DNA from: Flavobacteriaceae bacterium
Lineage (GTDB): Bacteria; Bacteroidota; Bacteroidia; Flavobacteriales; Flavobacteriaceae
Reading direction: 5' to 3'
DNA length: 64,000 bases
Assembly (NCBI GenBank): GCA_018402205.1
Contig: JAGYIX010000003.1
Location: forward strand, 434,001-498,000
Part shown: positions 20,748-29,892 of the stretch, one piece after another
Numbering within the stretch: the first letter of the stretch is position 1
Layout of the letters: every line of letters begins with the position of its first letter
The notes under the pieces: model-generated
The model's input: only the letters and a program-made list of their open reading frames with translations
What the model was told of the DNA's origin: nothing
Databases searched by the model: none
Program-made: the position numbers and the translations under genes

Positions 20748-21626
20748 ATGGAATCTGCCGTAGAAAATAAATCTGAAGAAACACGGGTATCTAAACCTAA
20801 ATGGATCAGAGTAACCCTACCAACAGGTCAGAAATACAAGCAACTTAGATCGTTGGTCGACACCTATAACCTCAACACCATTTGTACCTCTGGAAGTTGT
20901 CCAAACATGGGAGAATGCTGGGGCGAAGGAACGGCGACCTTTATGATCTTAGGCAATATCTGCACGCGCTCTTGCGGATTTTGTGGCGTACAAACGGGCA
21001 GACCCGAAAAGGTAGATTATGCCGAGCCCGAAAAAGTGGCGCGCTCTATAAAAGTGATGGGTATCAAACACGCCGTACTAACGTCGGTAGACCGAGATGA
21101 CCTTAAAGATATGGGGTCTATTCTGTGGGCTGAGACCATTCGCGCCGTCAGACGTATGAATCCTCATACCACTATGGAAACATTGATTCCAGACTTTCAA
21201 GGCATAACAGAGCACCTAGACCGCATTATAGCTGCAGCACCAGAGGTTATCTCGCACAATATAGAAACGGTAAAAAGGCTTACTAGATCCGTTCGCATTC
21301 AAGCGAAATACGAAAGAAGCATGGAGGTTTTGGCCTACCTAAAATCAGCTGGGGCCCGACGCACCAAATCGGGCATAATGCTTGGGTTGGGCGAAACCGA
21401 AGAAGAGGTTTTTCAGACCCTAAAAGACTTGAGATCCGTTGATGTTGACGTGGTAACTATCGGACAGTACCTGCAGCCATCAAAAAAACACCTACCTGTC
21501 TCTTCGTTTATAACTCCCGAACAATTCAAGGTGTATGAAGCCTTTGGATTAGAACTCGGATTCAGACACGTAGAAAGCGGCCCTTTAGTGCGCTCTTCGT
21601 ACAAAGCACACAAGCATATAGATTAA
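20748..21626 (+). CDS. lipA: Lipoyl synthase
   Basis: A 292-residue radical SAM enzyme that inserts two sulfurs into octanoyl groups on lipoyl domains. The auxiliary cluster motif is CTSGSCPNMGEC, the radical SAM motif CTRSCGFC, and the C-terminal SSYKA contains the serine ligand of the auxiliary cluster. All expected ligands are present. It overlaps convergent lpxK by 4 bp. Confidence 0.96.
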   Translation: MESAVENKSEETRVSKPKWIRVTLPTGQKYKQLRSLVDTYNLNTICTSGSCPNMGECWGEGTATFMILGNICTRSCGFCGVQTGRPEKVDYAEPEKVARSIKVMGIKHAVLTSVDRDDLKDMGSILWAETIRAVRRMNPHTTMETLIPDFQGITEHLDRIIAAAPEVISHNIETVKRLTRSVRIQAKYERSMEVLAYLKSAGARRTKSGIMLGLGETEEEVFQTLKDLRSVDVDVVTIGQYLQPSKKHLPVSSFITPEQFKVYEAFGLELGFRHVESGPLVRSSYKAHKHID

Positions 21627-22642
21627 CCTTCTGCGGGTTTTCGATCAAACAAGCCCTCTTCAATGCGTTGTACAAACTGTGCGTGGGAATCAAATAGTAG
21701 CTGGTGCTCTACCTCAACTATTACGCGCTCAGGAAGGTGAGATTTCCATAACGGGGCCAACTTAACTTCATCTTTTGAAGTAGTAAGTACGCATTCATAT
21801 CCCTTTAATACTGCGAGATCTGAATCGGTATAGTGATGGTGATCTGGCTTTTCGAAAAAATCAAAAGTCAACCCTAAGCGCAACAAGTCTTCCTTCAACT
21901 GCTGTGCATCTGCCAAACCGGTTAGCAAAGCAATGCGTTGATTTACCAAAAGAGGCAGCTGACTCAAAAACCGCTCACTGTATCGAATGCAAGCGAAAAA
22001 TACTTCTTTTGAACACTTTCTGTTAATTCGCGCCCTAATAGCTTCTGCCTCGGCCCTGCTCAACTGTTCTGGGCATTTAGTCACTAGCACGAAATCGGCT
22101 CGTTTTAATTGATTTTTATGATCTCTAAGTCTGCCCATTGGCAGATAGCGGTCTTCATAGAACGGCTGTTGATAGGTGGTAAGTAATAAGTTTAGAGAGG
22201 CCTTTAAGCGTCTATGCTGAAAAGCATCATCTAGTATAACCGCATCGAGTGACTCGTTATTGAGCAGCTGTTCAATGGCATTTAGCCGATCTGCATCAAC
22301 GGCAACCGCAACTTGTGATTTGAACTGCTGATAGAGCTGAAGGGGCTCATCGCCCACACTGAGGGCCGTGTCGCTTTCAGACACGCGTCTAAACCCTTTA
22401 GATTTTCGTTTATAGCCCCTTGAAACTACGGCTACTCGGTGATCTGCGATGCAATAGCGCAGAATAAACTCAATCATGGGCGTCTTTCCTGATCCGCCTA
22501 CCGAGAGATTTCCCACCACCAAAGTGCTCACGCTAGGCGTGAAACTTTTTAGCCAACCCCAATCGTAAAAGACATTACGTAAAAAGACTACCAGTTGGTA
22601 AACCAACGATATGGGCCATAATAAACGTGTAATAAAAGGCAT
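21623..22642 (-). CDS. lpxK: Tetraacyldisaccharide 4'-kinase
   Basis: 339 residues from MPFITRLLWP; a longer frame to 22717 would run into the divergent nif3-like gene. A membrane helix near the N-terminus is followed by the P-loop NLSVGGSGKTPM near residue 55. VSRGYKRKSKG, VGDEPLQLY and ILDDAFQHR are LpxK hallmarks. It phosphorylates the lipid A disaccharide at the 4' position. Confidence 0.93.
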   Translation of the reverse strand: MPFITRLLWPISLVYQLVVFLRNVFYDWGWLKSFTPSVSTLVVGNLSVGGSGKTPMIEFILRYCIADHRVAVVSRGYKRKSKGFRRVSESDTALSVGDEPLQLYQQFKSQVAVAVDADRLNAIEQLLNNESLDAVILDDAFQHRRLKASLNLLLTTYQQPFYEDRYLPMGRLRDHKNQLKRADFVLVTKCPEQLSRAEAEAIRARINRKCSKEVFFACIRYSERFLSQLPLLVNQRIALLTGLADAQQLKEDLLRLGLTFDFFEKPDHHHYTDSDLAVLKGYECVLTTSKDEVKLAPLWKSHLPERVIVEVEHQLLFDSHAQFVQRIEEGLFDRKPAEG

Positions 22643-22690
22643 CCCGGCGAAATTATGATAAATTCGTAGAACCGTTAATTCATTTCTGGT

Positions 22691-23476
22691 ATGCGTGTGC
22701 AAGATGTTTGCGATCAATTAGCTCTATGGGCTCCTAACGAACTCGCTGAAGATTTCGACAACGTAGGTCTATTGGTGGGAAACCCTGACGAACCAGTTAC
22801 TCACATTTTGGTTTGCCATGACGCTCTTGAATCGGTAATTGACGAGGCTATTGCATTAGGGGCTTCGATGATAGTATGCTTTCACCCTATTATTTTTTCT
22901 GGTTTAAAAAAAATAACTCCAGATAACTATGTGTCGAGAAGCGTAATGAAGGCCATACAACACTCTATAGCGATATATGCCCTGCACACCGCTTTAGATA
23001 AAATAAACGGAGGCGTTAGCGACCTTATGGCCGATGCGCTAAAATTAGAGCGGCGCCAAATACTCATACCTGAGGCTGAGCATTACGGATTTGGTAGAAT
23101 TGGATTTTTGCCAAATCCGCTAAACGCTGCAGAATTTTTGGCGCAACTCAGTCACGTATTCAAGTCATCTGCAGTAAAACACTCGGCCTTGGGCCATAAA
23201 AGCATTCACAAAGTGGCAGTTCTTGGAGGAAGCGGAGCCTTTGCTATTGAAAAAGCTAAAGAACAAAGTGCAGATGCTTATGTCAGTGCCGATCTTAAGT
23301 ACCACGACTTTTTCAAAGGAGATTCTGGCTTTTTATTGGCCGACATCGGACATTACGAATCAGAGCGCTTTACAAAAAACGCAATAGCCCAAAAGCTTAG
23401 GGAAAAATTTCCTAATTTTGCCGTCACTTTATCAGAACTCAACACCAATCCGGTCAAGTACTATACCTATGGCTAA
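22691..23476 (+). CDS. Nif3-like dinuclear metal centre protein (short form)
   Basis: A 261-residue protein of the NIF3/YbgI family. Metal ligands are visible in VCFHPIIFSGLKK near residue 64, HTALDKINGG near 99 and DIGHYESE near 220. Many relatives in Bacteroidota are near 365 residues because of an inserted PII-like domain; this one has none and resembles YbgI. The molecular function of the family is debated. The next gene starts within its last codons, an arrangement common for this pair. Confidence 0.88.
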   Translation: MRVQDVCDQLALWAPNELAEDFDNVGLLVGNPDEPVTHILVCHDALESVIDEAIALGASMIVCFHPIIFSGLKKITPDNYVSRSVMKAIQHSIAIYALHTALDKINGGVSDLMADALKLERRQILIPEAEHYGFGRIGFLPNPLNAAEFLAQLSHVFKSSAVKHSALGHKSIHKVAVLGGSGAFAIEKAKEQSADAYVSADLKYHDFFKGDSGFLLADIGHYESERFTKNAIAQKLREKFPNFAVTLSELNTNPVKYYTYG

Positions 23477-24251
23477 AGCTAAAGAAATGAGTGTCGAAGA
23501 GAAACTAAGAGCACTCTACGACCTGCAGTTAATTGATGCACGAATCGATACCATTCAAAACTTAAGAGGAGAGCTACCCATGGAGGTCGAAGACTTGGAA
23601 GACGAAGTAGAAGGTCTCAAGACTCGTTTAGCAAAGCATGAAGAAGACATAGAAACACTTAATGGCCAAATTTCAACTAAGAAAAATGCCATTGAAGATT
23701 CTAAGACACTTATAAAGAAGTATACCGATCAGCAAAAGAATGTGCGCAATAGTCGAGAGTTTAACTCTCTAAGCAAAGAGGTTGAATTTCAAGAACTTGA
23801 AATGCAATTAGCAGAGAAGCACATCAAAGAGTTTAAGGTAAAAATTGAGCAGAAAAATGAGGTCATAGAGCAGAGCAAAGTAAAATTAGAAGAGAGAGAA
23901 GCGCACCTCAACCATAAAAAAGCTGAACTCGATACCCTACTAGAAGAGACTGCTAAAGAAGAGCAAGCGCTAGTTAAACTTTCTGAAGAATACAAATCAA
24001 CTATGGACGAGCGTCTCTCAAACGCTTACTCGCGAATTAGAGCATCTGTAGCTAATAAGTTAGCCGTAGTTTCTGTGGAGCGCGGGGCCTCAGGAGGGTC
24101 TTTCTTCACACTTCCGCCTCAAGTGCAAGTAGAGATCGCTGCTAGAAAACGAGTTATCACTGACGAGCACAGCGGGCGCATCTTGGTAGATCCGGCTCTT
24201 GCCGAAGAACAGCACAAAAAAATGCAAGCGGTTTTCAAAAAACTCGCCTAA
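23469..24251 (+). CDS. Coiled-coil protein of the 'zinc ribbon' family without zinc ligands
   Basis: 260 residues from MAKAKEMSVEEKL. Residues about 20-185 are charged heptad-like helices forming a long coiled coil. The C-terminal module aligns with the C4 zinc ribbon of this family, but where the family has two CxxC pairs this protein has GASGGSFFTLPPQ and TDEHSGRILVD, so all four Cys are replaced. It overlaps the nif3-like gene by 8 bp. The function of the family is unknown; a metal-free fold is inferred. Confidence 0.83.
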   Translation: MAKAKEMSVEEKLRALYDLQLIDARIDTIQNLRGELPMEVEDLEDEVEGLKTRLAKHEEDIETLNGQISTKKNAIEDSKTLIKKYTDQQKNVRNSREFNSLSKEVEFQELEMQLAEKHIKEFKVKIEQKNEVIEQSKVKLEEREAHLNHKKAELDTLLEETAKEEQALVKLSEEYKSTMDERLSNAYSRIRASVANKLAVVSVERGASGGSFFTLPPQVQVEIAARKRVITDEHSGRILVDPALAEEQHKKMQAVFKKLA

Positions 24252-24270
24252 CTTTTTCGTAGAAACAGGG

Positions 24271-24310
24271 TTTGATCAAATAAATGACCTACTAGTGCTC
24301 CAAACTAGTA
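24271..24310. promoter_or_regulatory. Palindromic control region before the photolyase operon
   Basis: Two symmetric elements occupy the 108-bp gap: a perfect 10-bp palindrome TTTGATCAAA at 24271-24280, and two copies of the palindrome ACTAGT 13 bp apart (24291-24296 and 24304-24309), which together form a 7-bp inverted repeat at 24290-24310. The second lies 11 bp upstream of a -7 box. This is operator-like; a weak AT-rich terminator for the preceding gene is the alternative. Confidence 0.45.
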
Positions 24311-24321
24311 TTTCTTTACTG

Positions 24322-24329
24322 TATTTTTG
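24322..24329 (+). promoter_or_regulatory. -7 box of the flavin reductase/photolyase operon
   Basis: TATTTTTG fully matches TAnnTTTG, 30 bp upstream of the TTG start at 24360. Confidence 0.5.
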
Positions 24330-24359
24330 TTTAATGATTAATCTTAAATCTTAAACAAA

Positions 24360-24986
24360 TTGATTACCATTAATGCAGACTCCTTAAAGCAATTACCCAG
24401 CCGTAAGCGTGCAACTCTACTCAATAATGTGTGCGGACTGCGCTCAGCAAACCTCATTGGTACTCGAGGAGTTAGCACCACAAACCTGGCTATTTTCAAC
24501 TCTGTAATACATTTAGGAAGTGACCCGGCCTTAATTGGGGTAGTTTTCAGGCCCCTTACGGTAGAGAGGCACACCTACGACAACATCAAAGAGTTTAAGG
24601 CATTTACCATTAATGCCGTAAACCAGTCGATCATCTCCAAGGCCCATCAAACAAGTGCGAAATTCCCTGAAAATAGATCAGAGTTTGAGGCTGTTGGCCT
24701 GACTGCACAATATCGAGAAGAATCGCATCTTCCGTTTGTAGCCGAAAGCCCTATTCAACTTTTGTGTCACTTCAGTAAAGAACATTTGCTAGAAAACGGA
24801 TGTGTGCTAGTCACAGCCACTATAGAATCTATTTATATTCAAGAATCGGCCTTAGATGACGATATGTTTGTGAATCATCAGCTGGCAAATTCAGTAGCCA
24901 TAGGAGGTCTAGATGCCTACTACAGCGTTGCCCTTGAAGGTAGGTATGCCTATGCGACTGTAGATGAAACCCCAAAATTACTTTAG
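24360..24986 (+). CDS. Flavin reductase-like (FMN-binding split barrel) protein
   Basis: A 208-residue protein starting at TTG 24360; an in-frame stop at 24345 excludes longer forms. LRSANLIGTRGVSTTNLAIF, followed by SDPALIGVVFRP and HTYDNIKEFKAFTINAV, is the pattern of flavin-reductase-like split barrels. It opens an operon with DUF2256, CRY-DASH and an iron-sulfur photolyase, so delivery or reduction of flavin for those enzymes is an attractive inference. Confidence 0.8.
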   Translation: MITINADSLKQLPSRKRATLLNNVCGLRSANLIGTRGVSTTNLAIFNSVIHLGSDPALIGVVFRPLTVERHTYDNIKEFKAFTINAVNQSIISKAHQTSAKFPENRSEFEAVGLTAQYREESHLPFVAESPIQLLCHFSKEHLLENGCVLVTATIESIYIQESALDDDMFVNHQLANSVAIGGLDAYYSVALEGRYAYATVDETPKLL

Positions 24987-24989
24987 GAA

Positions 24990-25133
24990 GTGGCTCATTT
25001 GAAACCAAACCTTCCTGAAAAAATATGCGTAAACTGCCGACGCCCCTTTAGCTGGCGCAAAAAATGGGAACGTGACTGGCCTCAAGTCAAATATTGCAGC
25101 AAAAAATGTGCGCATGAGCACCGAAAAAAATGA
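24990..25133 (+). CDS. DUF2256 mini-protein
   Basis: Only 47 codons, starting at GTG 24990 (or TTG 24999) and ending TGA 25131-25133. It has the DUF2256 pattern: [19 protein letters not shown], then [12 protein letters not shown], with four Cys (CxxC and CxxxC) fit to hold one zinc. It starts 3 bp after the flavin reductase gene and its stop overlaps the next ATG (ATGA). From memory, the family often neighbours cryptochrome/photolyase genes; its function is unknown. Confidence 0.85.
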   Translation: MAHLKPNLPEKICVNCRRPFSWRKKWERDWPQVKYCSKKCAHEHRKK

Positions 25134-26422
25134 TGGAATCCAACGCCCTAGTACTGCTTAATGAATGCCTTAGAATTCAAGATAACCCGCTTCTAGAGCT
25201 AGGGTCTAAACACTTAGGGCTAAAGGCCGTGTACCTGTTAGAAAATAAGCCGATTCAGTTGTTAAATGAAGTTTTTCTTCCGAAAGCATACTATGCACGC
25301 AAATTTGAGTTGGAGTGCATTAAAGACACTCAAGAAGCGTTGTACCCCTTAGGAATTAACCTTCATGTTTTAACAAACGATTCTGAATCTCTGCTTCAAT
25401 TCATAAATGAGCACCGAATTACCACAATTTACAGCAGCCTTTTAAGCACCACTTATGAACTTGAACTAAAGCGCGAATTAATAGCTTTGTGTGGGCCTGA
25501 GGTGCTCACATGGGATGAAAAACCTCTCGCCTTTTTGATTAAACCCCAAAACGCACCCTTCTCGATTGAAGCACTTCCGGAGATATTCACAGTATTTCGG
25601 AAAAAATTGGAGGTAAAACTTTCAGTAGACATGCCCTCGAAGACCATCGAGAAAATGAAAAATAACGGCCTGTTTACGAATCAAGCAGCTACGCTGCCTA
25701 CCTTAGAAGAGTTGGGCTATAATAAGCAAGCCATAGACGATAGAACAGCGCATCCGTTTATTGGAGGAGAGCGAGCGGCACACGAACGTGTAAACGATTA
25801 TTTTTTTAAACGAAGATTAGTCTCTCGCTATAAACAAACACGTAACGGTCTTATTGGAGAAGCGTACAGCACAAAATTCTCAAGTTACTTAGCCATGGGG
25901 TGCATAAGCCCTCAGTCGGTTTATGCCTACCTCAGAAATTACGAGCAATCGATAGAGAAAAATGAAGATACCTATTGGGTGTTTTTTGAATTATTGTGGC
26001 GCGATTACTTTAAGTATCTGAGTCTAAAACACGGCGACCGAATTTTTAAGCTAGGAGGCATAAAGAATAGAGATTACCCTTGGCAGCAAAACAAACAGGC
26101 CTTTAAAGATTGGGCAAATGGCCACACTAAAGATCGATTCGTTAACGCCATAATGCGCGAACTAAGGCAAACAGGATATACCAGTAACAGAGGGCGCCAA
26201 AACGCCGCTAGCTATTGGGCAAAAACCCTGAAGCAAGACTGGCGCATTGGTGCAGCCTATTTTCAGATTCAACTCATTGATTACGACGTGCACAGCAACT
26301 GGGGAAACTGGAATTACGTAAGTGGTGTGGGTAATGACCCCAGAGACCGCGTATTTAACACCGAGCTTCAAGCAGAGCGTTACGATCCAAATCAACGCTA
26401 TCAACAGTTATGGGAAAACTAA
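25130..26422 (+). CDS. DASH-family cryptochrome
   Basis: A 430-residue photolyase/cryptochrome. The N-terminal Rossmann domain is followed by the FAD domain with [49 protein letters not shown] and the [20 protein letters not shown] block, which are typical of CRY-DASH. Such proteins repair cyclobutane dimers in single-stranded DNA and may sense blue light. It overlaps both neighbours (4 and 13 bp). Confidence 0.9.
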   Translation: MMESNALVLLNECLRIQDNPLLELGSKHLGLKAVYLLENKPIQLLNEVFLPKAYYARKFELECIKDTQEALYPLGINLHVLTNDSESLLQFINEHRITTIYSSLLSTTYELELKRELIALCGPEVLTWDEKPLAFLIKPQNAPFSIEALPEIFTVFRKKLEVKLSVDMPSKTIEKMKNNGLFTNQAATLPTLEELGYNKQAIDDRTAHPFIGGERAAHERVNDYFFKRRLVSRYKQTRNGLIGEAYSTKFSSYLAMGCISPQSVYAYLRNYEQSIEKNEDTYWVFFELLWRDYFKYLSLKHGDRIFKLGGIKNRDYPWQQNKQAFKDWANGHTKDRFVNAIMRELRQTGYTSNRGRQNAASYWAKTLKQDWRIGAAYFQIQLIDYDVHSNWGNWNYVSGVGNDPRDRVFNTELQAERYDPNQRYQQLWEN

Positions 26423-27960
26423 AAAGAATAAGGCTCATCTTAGGTGATCAATTAAACCCGAGCCATTCATGGTTTGACCAGGTGTGTGATGACACCCTTT
26501 ATCTTATGGCTGAAATGCATCAAGAGGCCCTGCACCCTACTCAGCATATTCAGAAGATCGTCGCTTTTTTTCATGCAATGAGAGCATTTGCAAGGCAGCT
26601 AGAGACTGAAGGTCACAAGGTCAGCTATCACTTTATAAGTCAAGACCCTGAACGGTCACTAAAAGAGCGTATAATAACCCTAATAGAGACCCAACAAATA
26701 GACTGCTTTGAGTACCAACTACCCGACGATTATCGCCTAGATCAACAACTTTTAGCGCTTAGCACACACCTCAAAGAGCGAAATATTGAAGTCGTCTCTG
26801 CCGACACAGAACACTTCTTGACCAGTCGTCTTGAACTAAAGCAACTTTTCGGAGATAAGTCTCTACTCATGGAGCGCTTCTATCGCTATATGCGCAAGAA
26901 ACATAAGGTATTGATGGAGGGTGACAAGCCCCTCGGTGGAAAATGGAATTTCGACCACGACAATAGAAAGGCCTACGACTTTAAAACCCCCATAATTGAA
27001 CCTCTGCAGTTTAATTATGACGTAAGTGCTATAACCGAAGAAATAGAAAAGTCTGGTGTAACAACCTTCGGTGTAATAGACAGCCAACAATTCAATTGGC
27101 CCAAAGATTACGCTGACGCTAGGCTTCTATTAGATTATTTCTGCCAACATCTGCTTCAACACTTTGGCACCTTCCAGGATGCCCTTTATTCAGAGCATAG
27201 CTTTCTGTTTCATTCACGCCTATCGTTTGCCTTAAACACCAAAATGATAAGCCCAAAAGAAGTTATTAGCACTGTCATTGAGGCTAAAGAAACGGAGCCG
27301 CGTATCTCATTAGAACAGGTAGAGGGTTTTGTAAGGCAGTTATTGGGCTGGAGAGAATTTATGCGCGGCGTATACTGGAAAGAGATGCCCGAGTACAAAA
27401 AGCTCAACTTCTTCAACCACAGCCGCCCACTTCCTGAATTTTACTGGACCGGGAAAACCAAAATGAAATGCGTTTCGCATGCGGTTACCCAAACCAAAAA
27501 AGAGGCCTATGCACACCATATTCAGCGCCTTATGGTTACCGGAAATTTTGGATTACTCTCCGAGATCGATCCTGATGCCTTAGACCGATGGTACCTTGGG
27601 GTCTATGCCGATGCCATAGAATGGGTAGAAATTACCAACACACGCGGCATGTCTCAATTTGCTGATGGCGGAATTATCGCCACCAAGCCTTATATCAGTA
27701 GCGGTAATTACATAGATAAGATGAGCAACTACTGCAAGCAATGCCATTTTAACCCAAAAGAGAAGACTGGAGAAACGGCCTGCCCCTTCAACGCACTCTA
27801 CTGGAATTTCTTAGTGAAAAAGAGAGAAGTATTAGCTAACAACCAACGCATGTCTATGATGTATCGCATTTTAGATAAAAAGTCGAACGAAGAGCTATCC
27901 GCTCATTTAGAACGCGCTGAGATGTTATTAACCGACCTAGACAGACACTTAGGCGAGTAA
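26410..27960 (+). CDS. Iron-sulfur bacterial (6-4) photolyase/cryptochrome (FeS-BCP)
   Basis: A 516-residue protein of the PhrB/CryB class. The four [4Fe-4S] cysteines are C354, C442, C445 and C458, with exactly the spacing of Agrobacterium PhrB (88, 3 and 13). ILGDQLNPSHSWF opens the N-terminal domain and TKPYISSGNYIDKMSNYC lies in the FAD/cluster domain. It likely repairs (6-4) photoproducts in the light. It overlaps the CRY-DASH gene by 13 bp and the convergent clpP paralogue by 12 bp. Confidence 0.92.
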   Translation: MGKLKRIRLILGDQLNPSHSWFDQVCDDTLYLMAEMHQEALHPTQHIQKIVAFFHAMRAFARQLETEGHKVSYHFISQDPERSLKERIITLIETQQIDCFEYQLPDDYRLDQQLLALSTHLKERNIEVVSADTEHFLTSRLELKQLFGDKSLLMERFYRYMRKKHKVLMEGDKPLGGKWNFDHDNRKAYDFKTPIIEPLQFNYDVSAITEEIEKSGVTTFGVIDSQQFNWPKDYADARLLLDYFCQHLLQHFGTFQDALYSEHSFLFHSRLSFALNTKMISPKEVISTVIEAKETEPRISLEQVEGFVRQLLGWREFMRGVYWKEMPEYKKLNFFNHSRPLPEFYWTGKTKMKCVSHAVTQTKKEAYAHHIQRLMVTGNFGLLSEIDPDALDRWYLGVYADAIEWVEITNTRGMSQFADGGIIATKPYISSGNYIDKMSNYCKQCHFNPKEKTGETACPFNALYWNFLVKKREVLANNQRMSMMYRILDKKSNEELSAHLERAEMLLTDLDRHLGE

Positions 27961-28491
27961 TTCATCTACGATACCGTATGCGAGCGATTCTTGCGCATCC
28001 ATCCAATAATCACGGTCAAAGTCGTTCATTACTTTTTCTAATGGCTGGTTGCAGTTCTCTGAGAGAATGCGGGCGCCGATCTCCTTGGTTTTGATGATTT
28101 CTCGAGCCTGTATTTCAATAGAAGAGGCCTGCCCTTGTGCCCCACCGCTAGGCTGGTGAATCATTACACGAGCATGAGGTTGAATCATGCGTCTGCCTTT
28201 GGCTCCTGCAGAAAGCAAGATACTGCCCATAGAAGCGGCCAAGCCTGAGCACACAGTAGCCACTGGACTCTTCACTTGCAGCATAGTATCGTAAATGGCA
28301 AAGCCTGAAGTAACGTATCCGCCAGGGCTATTGATTATAAGCTGAATTTCATCATTGCCCATTGAATCGAGGTATAATAAACGCTCAATTACGTGTTTGG
28401 CGCTATCGTCATCGACCATTCCCCATAAGAATATCTTGCGCTCTTCGAGTAACTTATTTTCGATCAACTCTTTAACCTTTGACTGGCTCAT
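27949..28491 (-). CDS. ClpP-family serine protease subunit (paralogue)
   Basis: 180 residues. The catalytic triad is visible: Ser in SGLAASMGSILLSAG near residue 87, His in RVMIHQPSGG near 112 and Asp in DFDRDYWMDAQESLAYG near 160. There is no propeptide-like extension, and the protein is shorter than the main ClpP. No clpX or tig is adjacent, so this is probably a second ClpP of the cell. Which ATPase it works with cannot be told. Confidence 0.9.
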   Translation of the reverse strand: MSQSKVKELIENKLLEERKIFLWGMVDDDSAKHVIERLLYLDSMGNDEIQLIINSPGGYVTSGFAIYDTMLQVKSPVATVCSGLAASMGSILLSAGAKGRRMIQPHARVMIHQPSGGAQGQASSIEIQAREIIKTKEIGARILSENCNQPLEKVMNDFDRDYWMDAQESLAYGIVDELLA

Positions 28492-28512
28492 ACCTTTTAC
28501 TATCTGTAGCTA

Positions 28513-28520
28513 CAAAAATA
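28513..28520 (-). promoter_or_regulatory. -7 box of the clpP paralogue
   Basis: On the minus strand TATTTTTG, a full TAnnTTTG match, 21 bp upstream of the ATG at 28491. Confidence 0.5.
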
Positions 28521-28567
28521 CGGTGTATGAGTGTTCTAGCCTACTATTGCTTATTTTTAAAAGAAAA

Positions 28568-29230
28568 ATGAAGAAGTTTTTTTTGTTTCTCATTTTGGCC
28601 TCGCTGACCCTAGTGTCTTGCGCCGAAAAACCAGACACCTTAAGTAAGGCACAATTAAGAGCTCAGGCCGTGGCCAAAGCGCATGGAATCGATGCCTTCA
28701 ACACACTAAATCAGATCGCTTTTACCTGGGGCGTAGCTCGCGAAGGCGGAAACTTCGAGAGACGATGGATTTGGAACACCCAAGAAGATCTTGTAACCCG
28801 AATCGCACAAAAAGACACGGTAACCTATAATTGGAAGGCTCTTGACTCGGTGAGTAACGAAATTAATAAAGGGTTCATCAACGATAAATATTGGCTTGTA
28901 GCTCCGCTGCAACTTGAATGGGATAAAGAGAGCTATGAAGTCAGTCTTGAAGAAAATGTGGTCTCTTTAGGCAATGAAGAAGTTCTTGACAAGCTAACCA
29001 TTACTTATGGCAATGAAGGCGGATACACCCCGGGCGATGCGTATGATTTTTATATAGACGACACCAATACAGTAAGAGAATGGGTATTTAGACGCGGAGC
29101 GGCTGAAGAAGCTTCAATTGTCTCTATATGTGAAGACTACCTAAGCCTAGGTGGGCTTCTCATCGCACAAAGACATCAAAGAGCAGGTCAAGACGGCTAC
29201 CTATACCTTACTGACATTCAAATCGAATAA
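28568..29230 (+). CDS. Lipoprotein of unknown function
   Basis: 220 residues from MKKFFLFLILASLTLVSC; the lipobox LVSC puts the lipidated Cys at about residue 18. An upstream frame start at 28355 lies inside clpP and is not used. The mature part contains aromatic-rich segments (TWGVAREGGNFERRWIWNT, QEDLVTRIAQKDTVTYNWK). No family was recognised. Its 3' neighbour, an O-methyltransferase, starts 8 bp later. Confidence 0.75.
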   Translation: MKKFFLFLILASLTLVSCAEKPDTLSKAQLRAQAVAKAHGIDAFNTLNQIAFTWGVAREGGNFERRWIWNTQEDLVTRIAQKDTVTYNWKALDSVSNEINKGFINDKYWLVAPLQLEWDKESYEVSLEENVVSLGNEEVLDKLTITYGNEGGYTPGDAYDFYIDDTNTVREWVFRRGAAEEASIVSICEDYLSLGGLLIAQRHQRAGQDGYLYLTDIQIE

Positions 29231-29238
29231 TCTTCTGA

Positions 29239-29892
29239 ATGCATTTCTTTTCAGACCAACTTGAAGAATACCTTAATACGCAGCTCGACTCAGAGCCTGA
29301 ATATCTGACGGCGCTCAGGCGTGAGACGCATCTAAAGGTGGTGCAACCGAGAATGCTCAGCGGAAAATACCAGGGGCGTCTTCTCGCGCTTATTGCCAAG
29401 ATTTGCGGCCCACATCAGGTACTTGAAATTGGCACCTATACCGGATATAGTGCACTGTGCTTGGCAGAAGGTATAAAGCCCGGTGGAGAACTGCTTACCA
29501 TAGAAGTTAATGAAGAACTCAGCGATCTACAGCAACGGTTTTGGAAACAAAGCCCTTATGCGTCTATTATTCAACCCTTGGTTGGCGATGCCATTAATCT
29601 TATTCCGAGGCTAGATAAAACCTTTGATTTGGTATTTATAGATGCGAAGAAGGCAGATTATACCCGCTACCTAGAAGTGGTTATTCCAAAAATGAACGAC
29701 GGATGCTTATTGCTATCAGACAACATACTCTGGTCAGGAAAAGTGGTAGAGGCTTTGGATGAGCGAGATAAGGCCACGCAAGAATTAGTGGCATACAATC
29801 AGTTGCTTACTGACGATCCGCGATTTGAGCAAGTCATACTTCCGGTAAGAGATGGATTGAGTGTAGCGAGGTACAGTACTACTGTCGTTTGA
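29239..29892 (+). CDS. SAM-dependent O-methyltransferase (family 3)
   Basis: A 217-residue Rossmann methyltransferase of the caffeoyl-CoA/catechol type. Motif I is VLEIGTYTGYSALCLAEG near residue 60; LLTIEVNEEL follows, then DLVFIDAKKADYTRY near 130 and LLLSDNILWSGKVV near 155, with the metal-binding acids. The acceptor is unknown. It overlaps convergent tatA by 14 bp. Confidence 0.9.
   Translation: MHFFSDQLEEYLNTQLDSEPEYLTALRRETHLKVVQPRMLSGKYQGRLLALIAKICGPHQVLEIGTYTGYSALCLAEGIKPGGELLTIEVNEELSDLQQRFWKQSPYASIIQPLVGDAINLIPRLDKTFDLVFIDAKKADYTRYLEVVIPKMNDGCLLLSDNILWSGKVVEALDERDKATQELVAYNQLLTDDPRFEQVILPVRDGLSVARYSTTVV

Noticed and set aside
28355-28567. N-terminal extension of the lipoprotein gene
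   Set aside because: It lies antisense inside clpP, and the lipoprotein signal peptide begins exactly at 28568.
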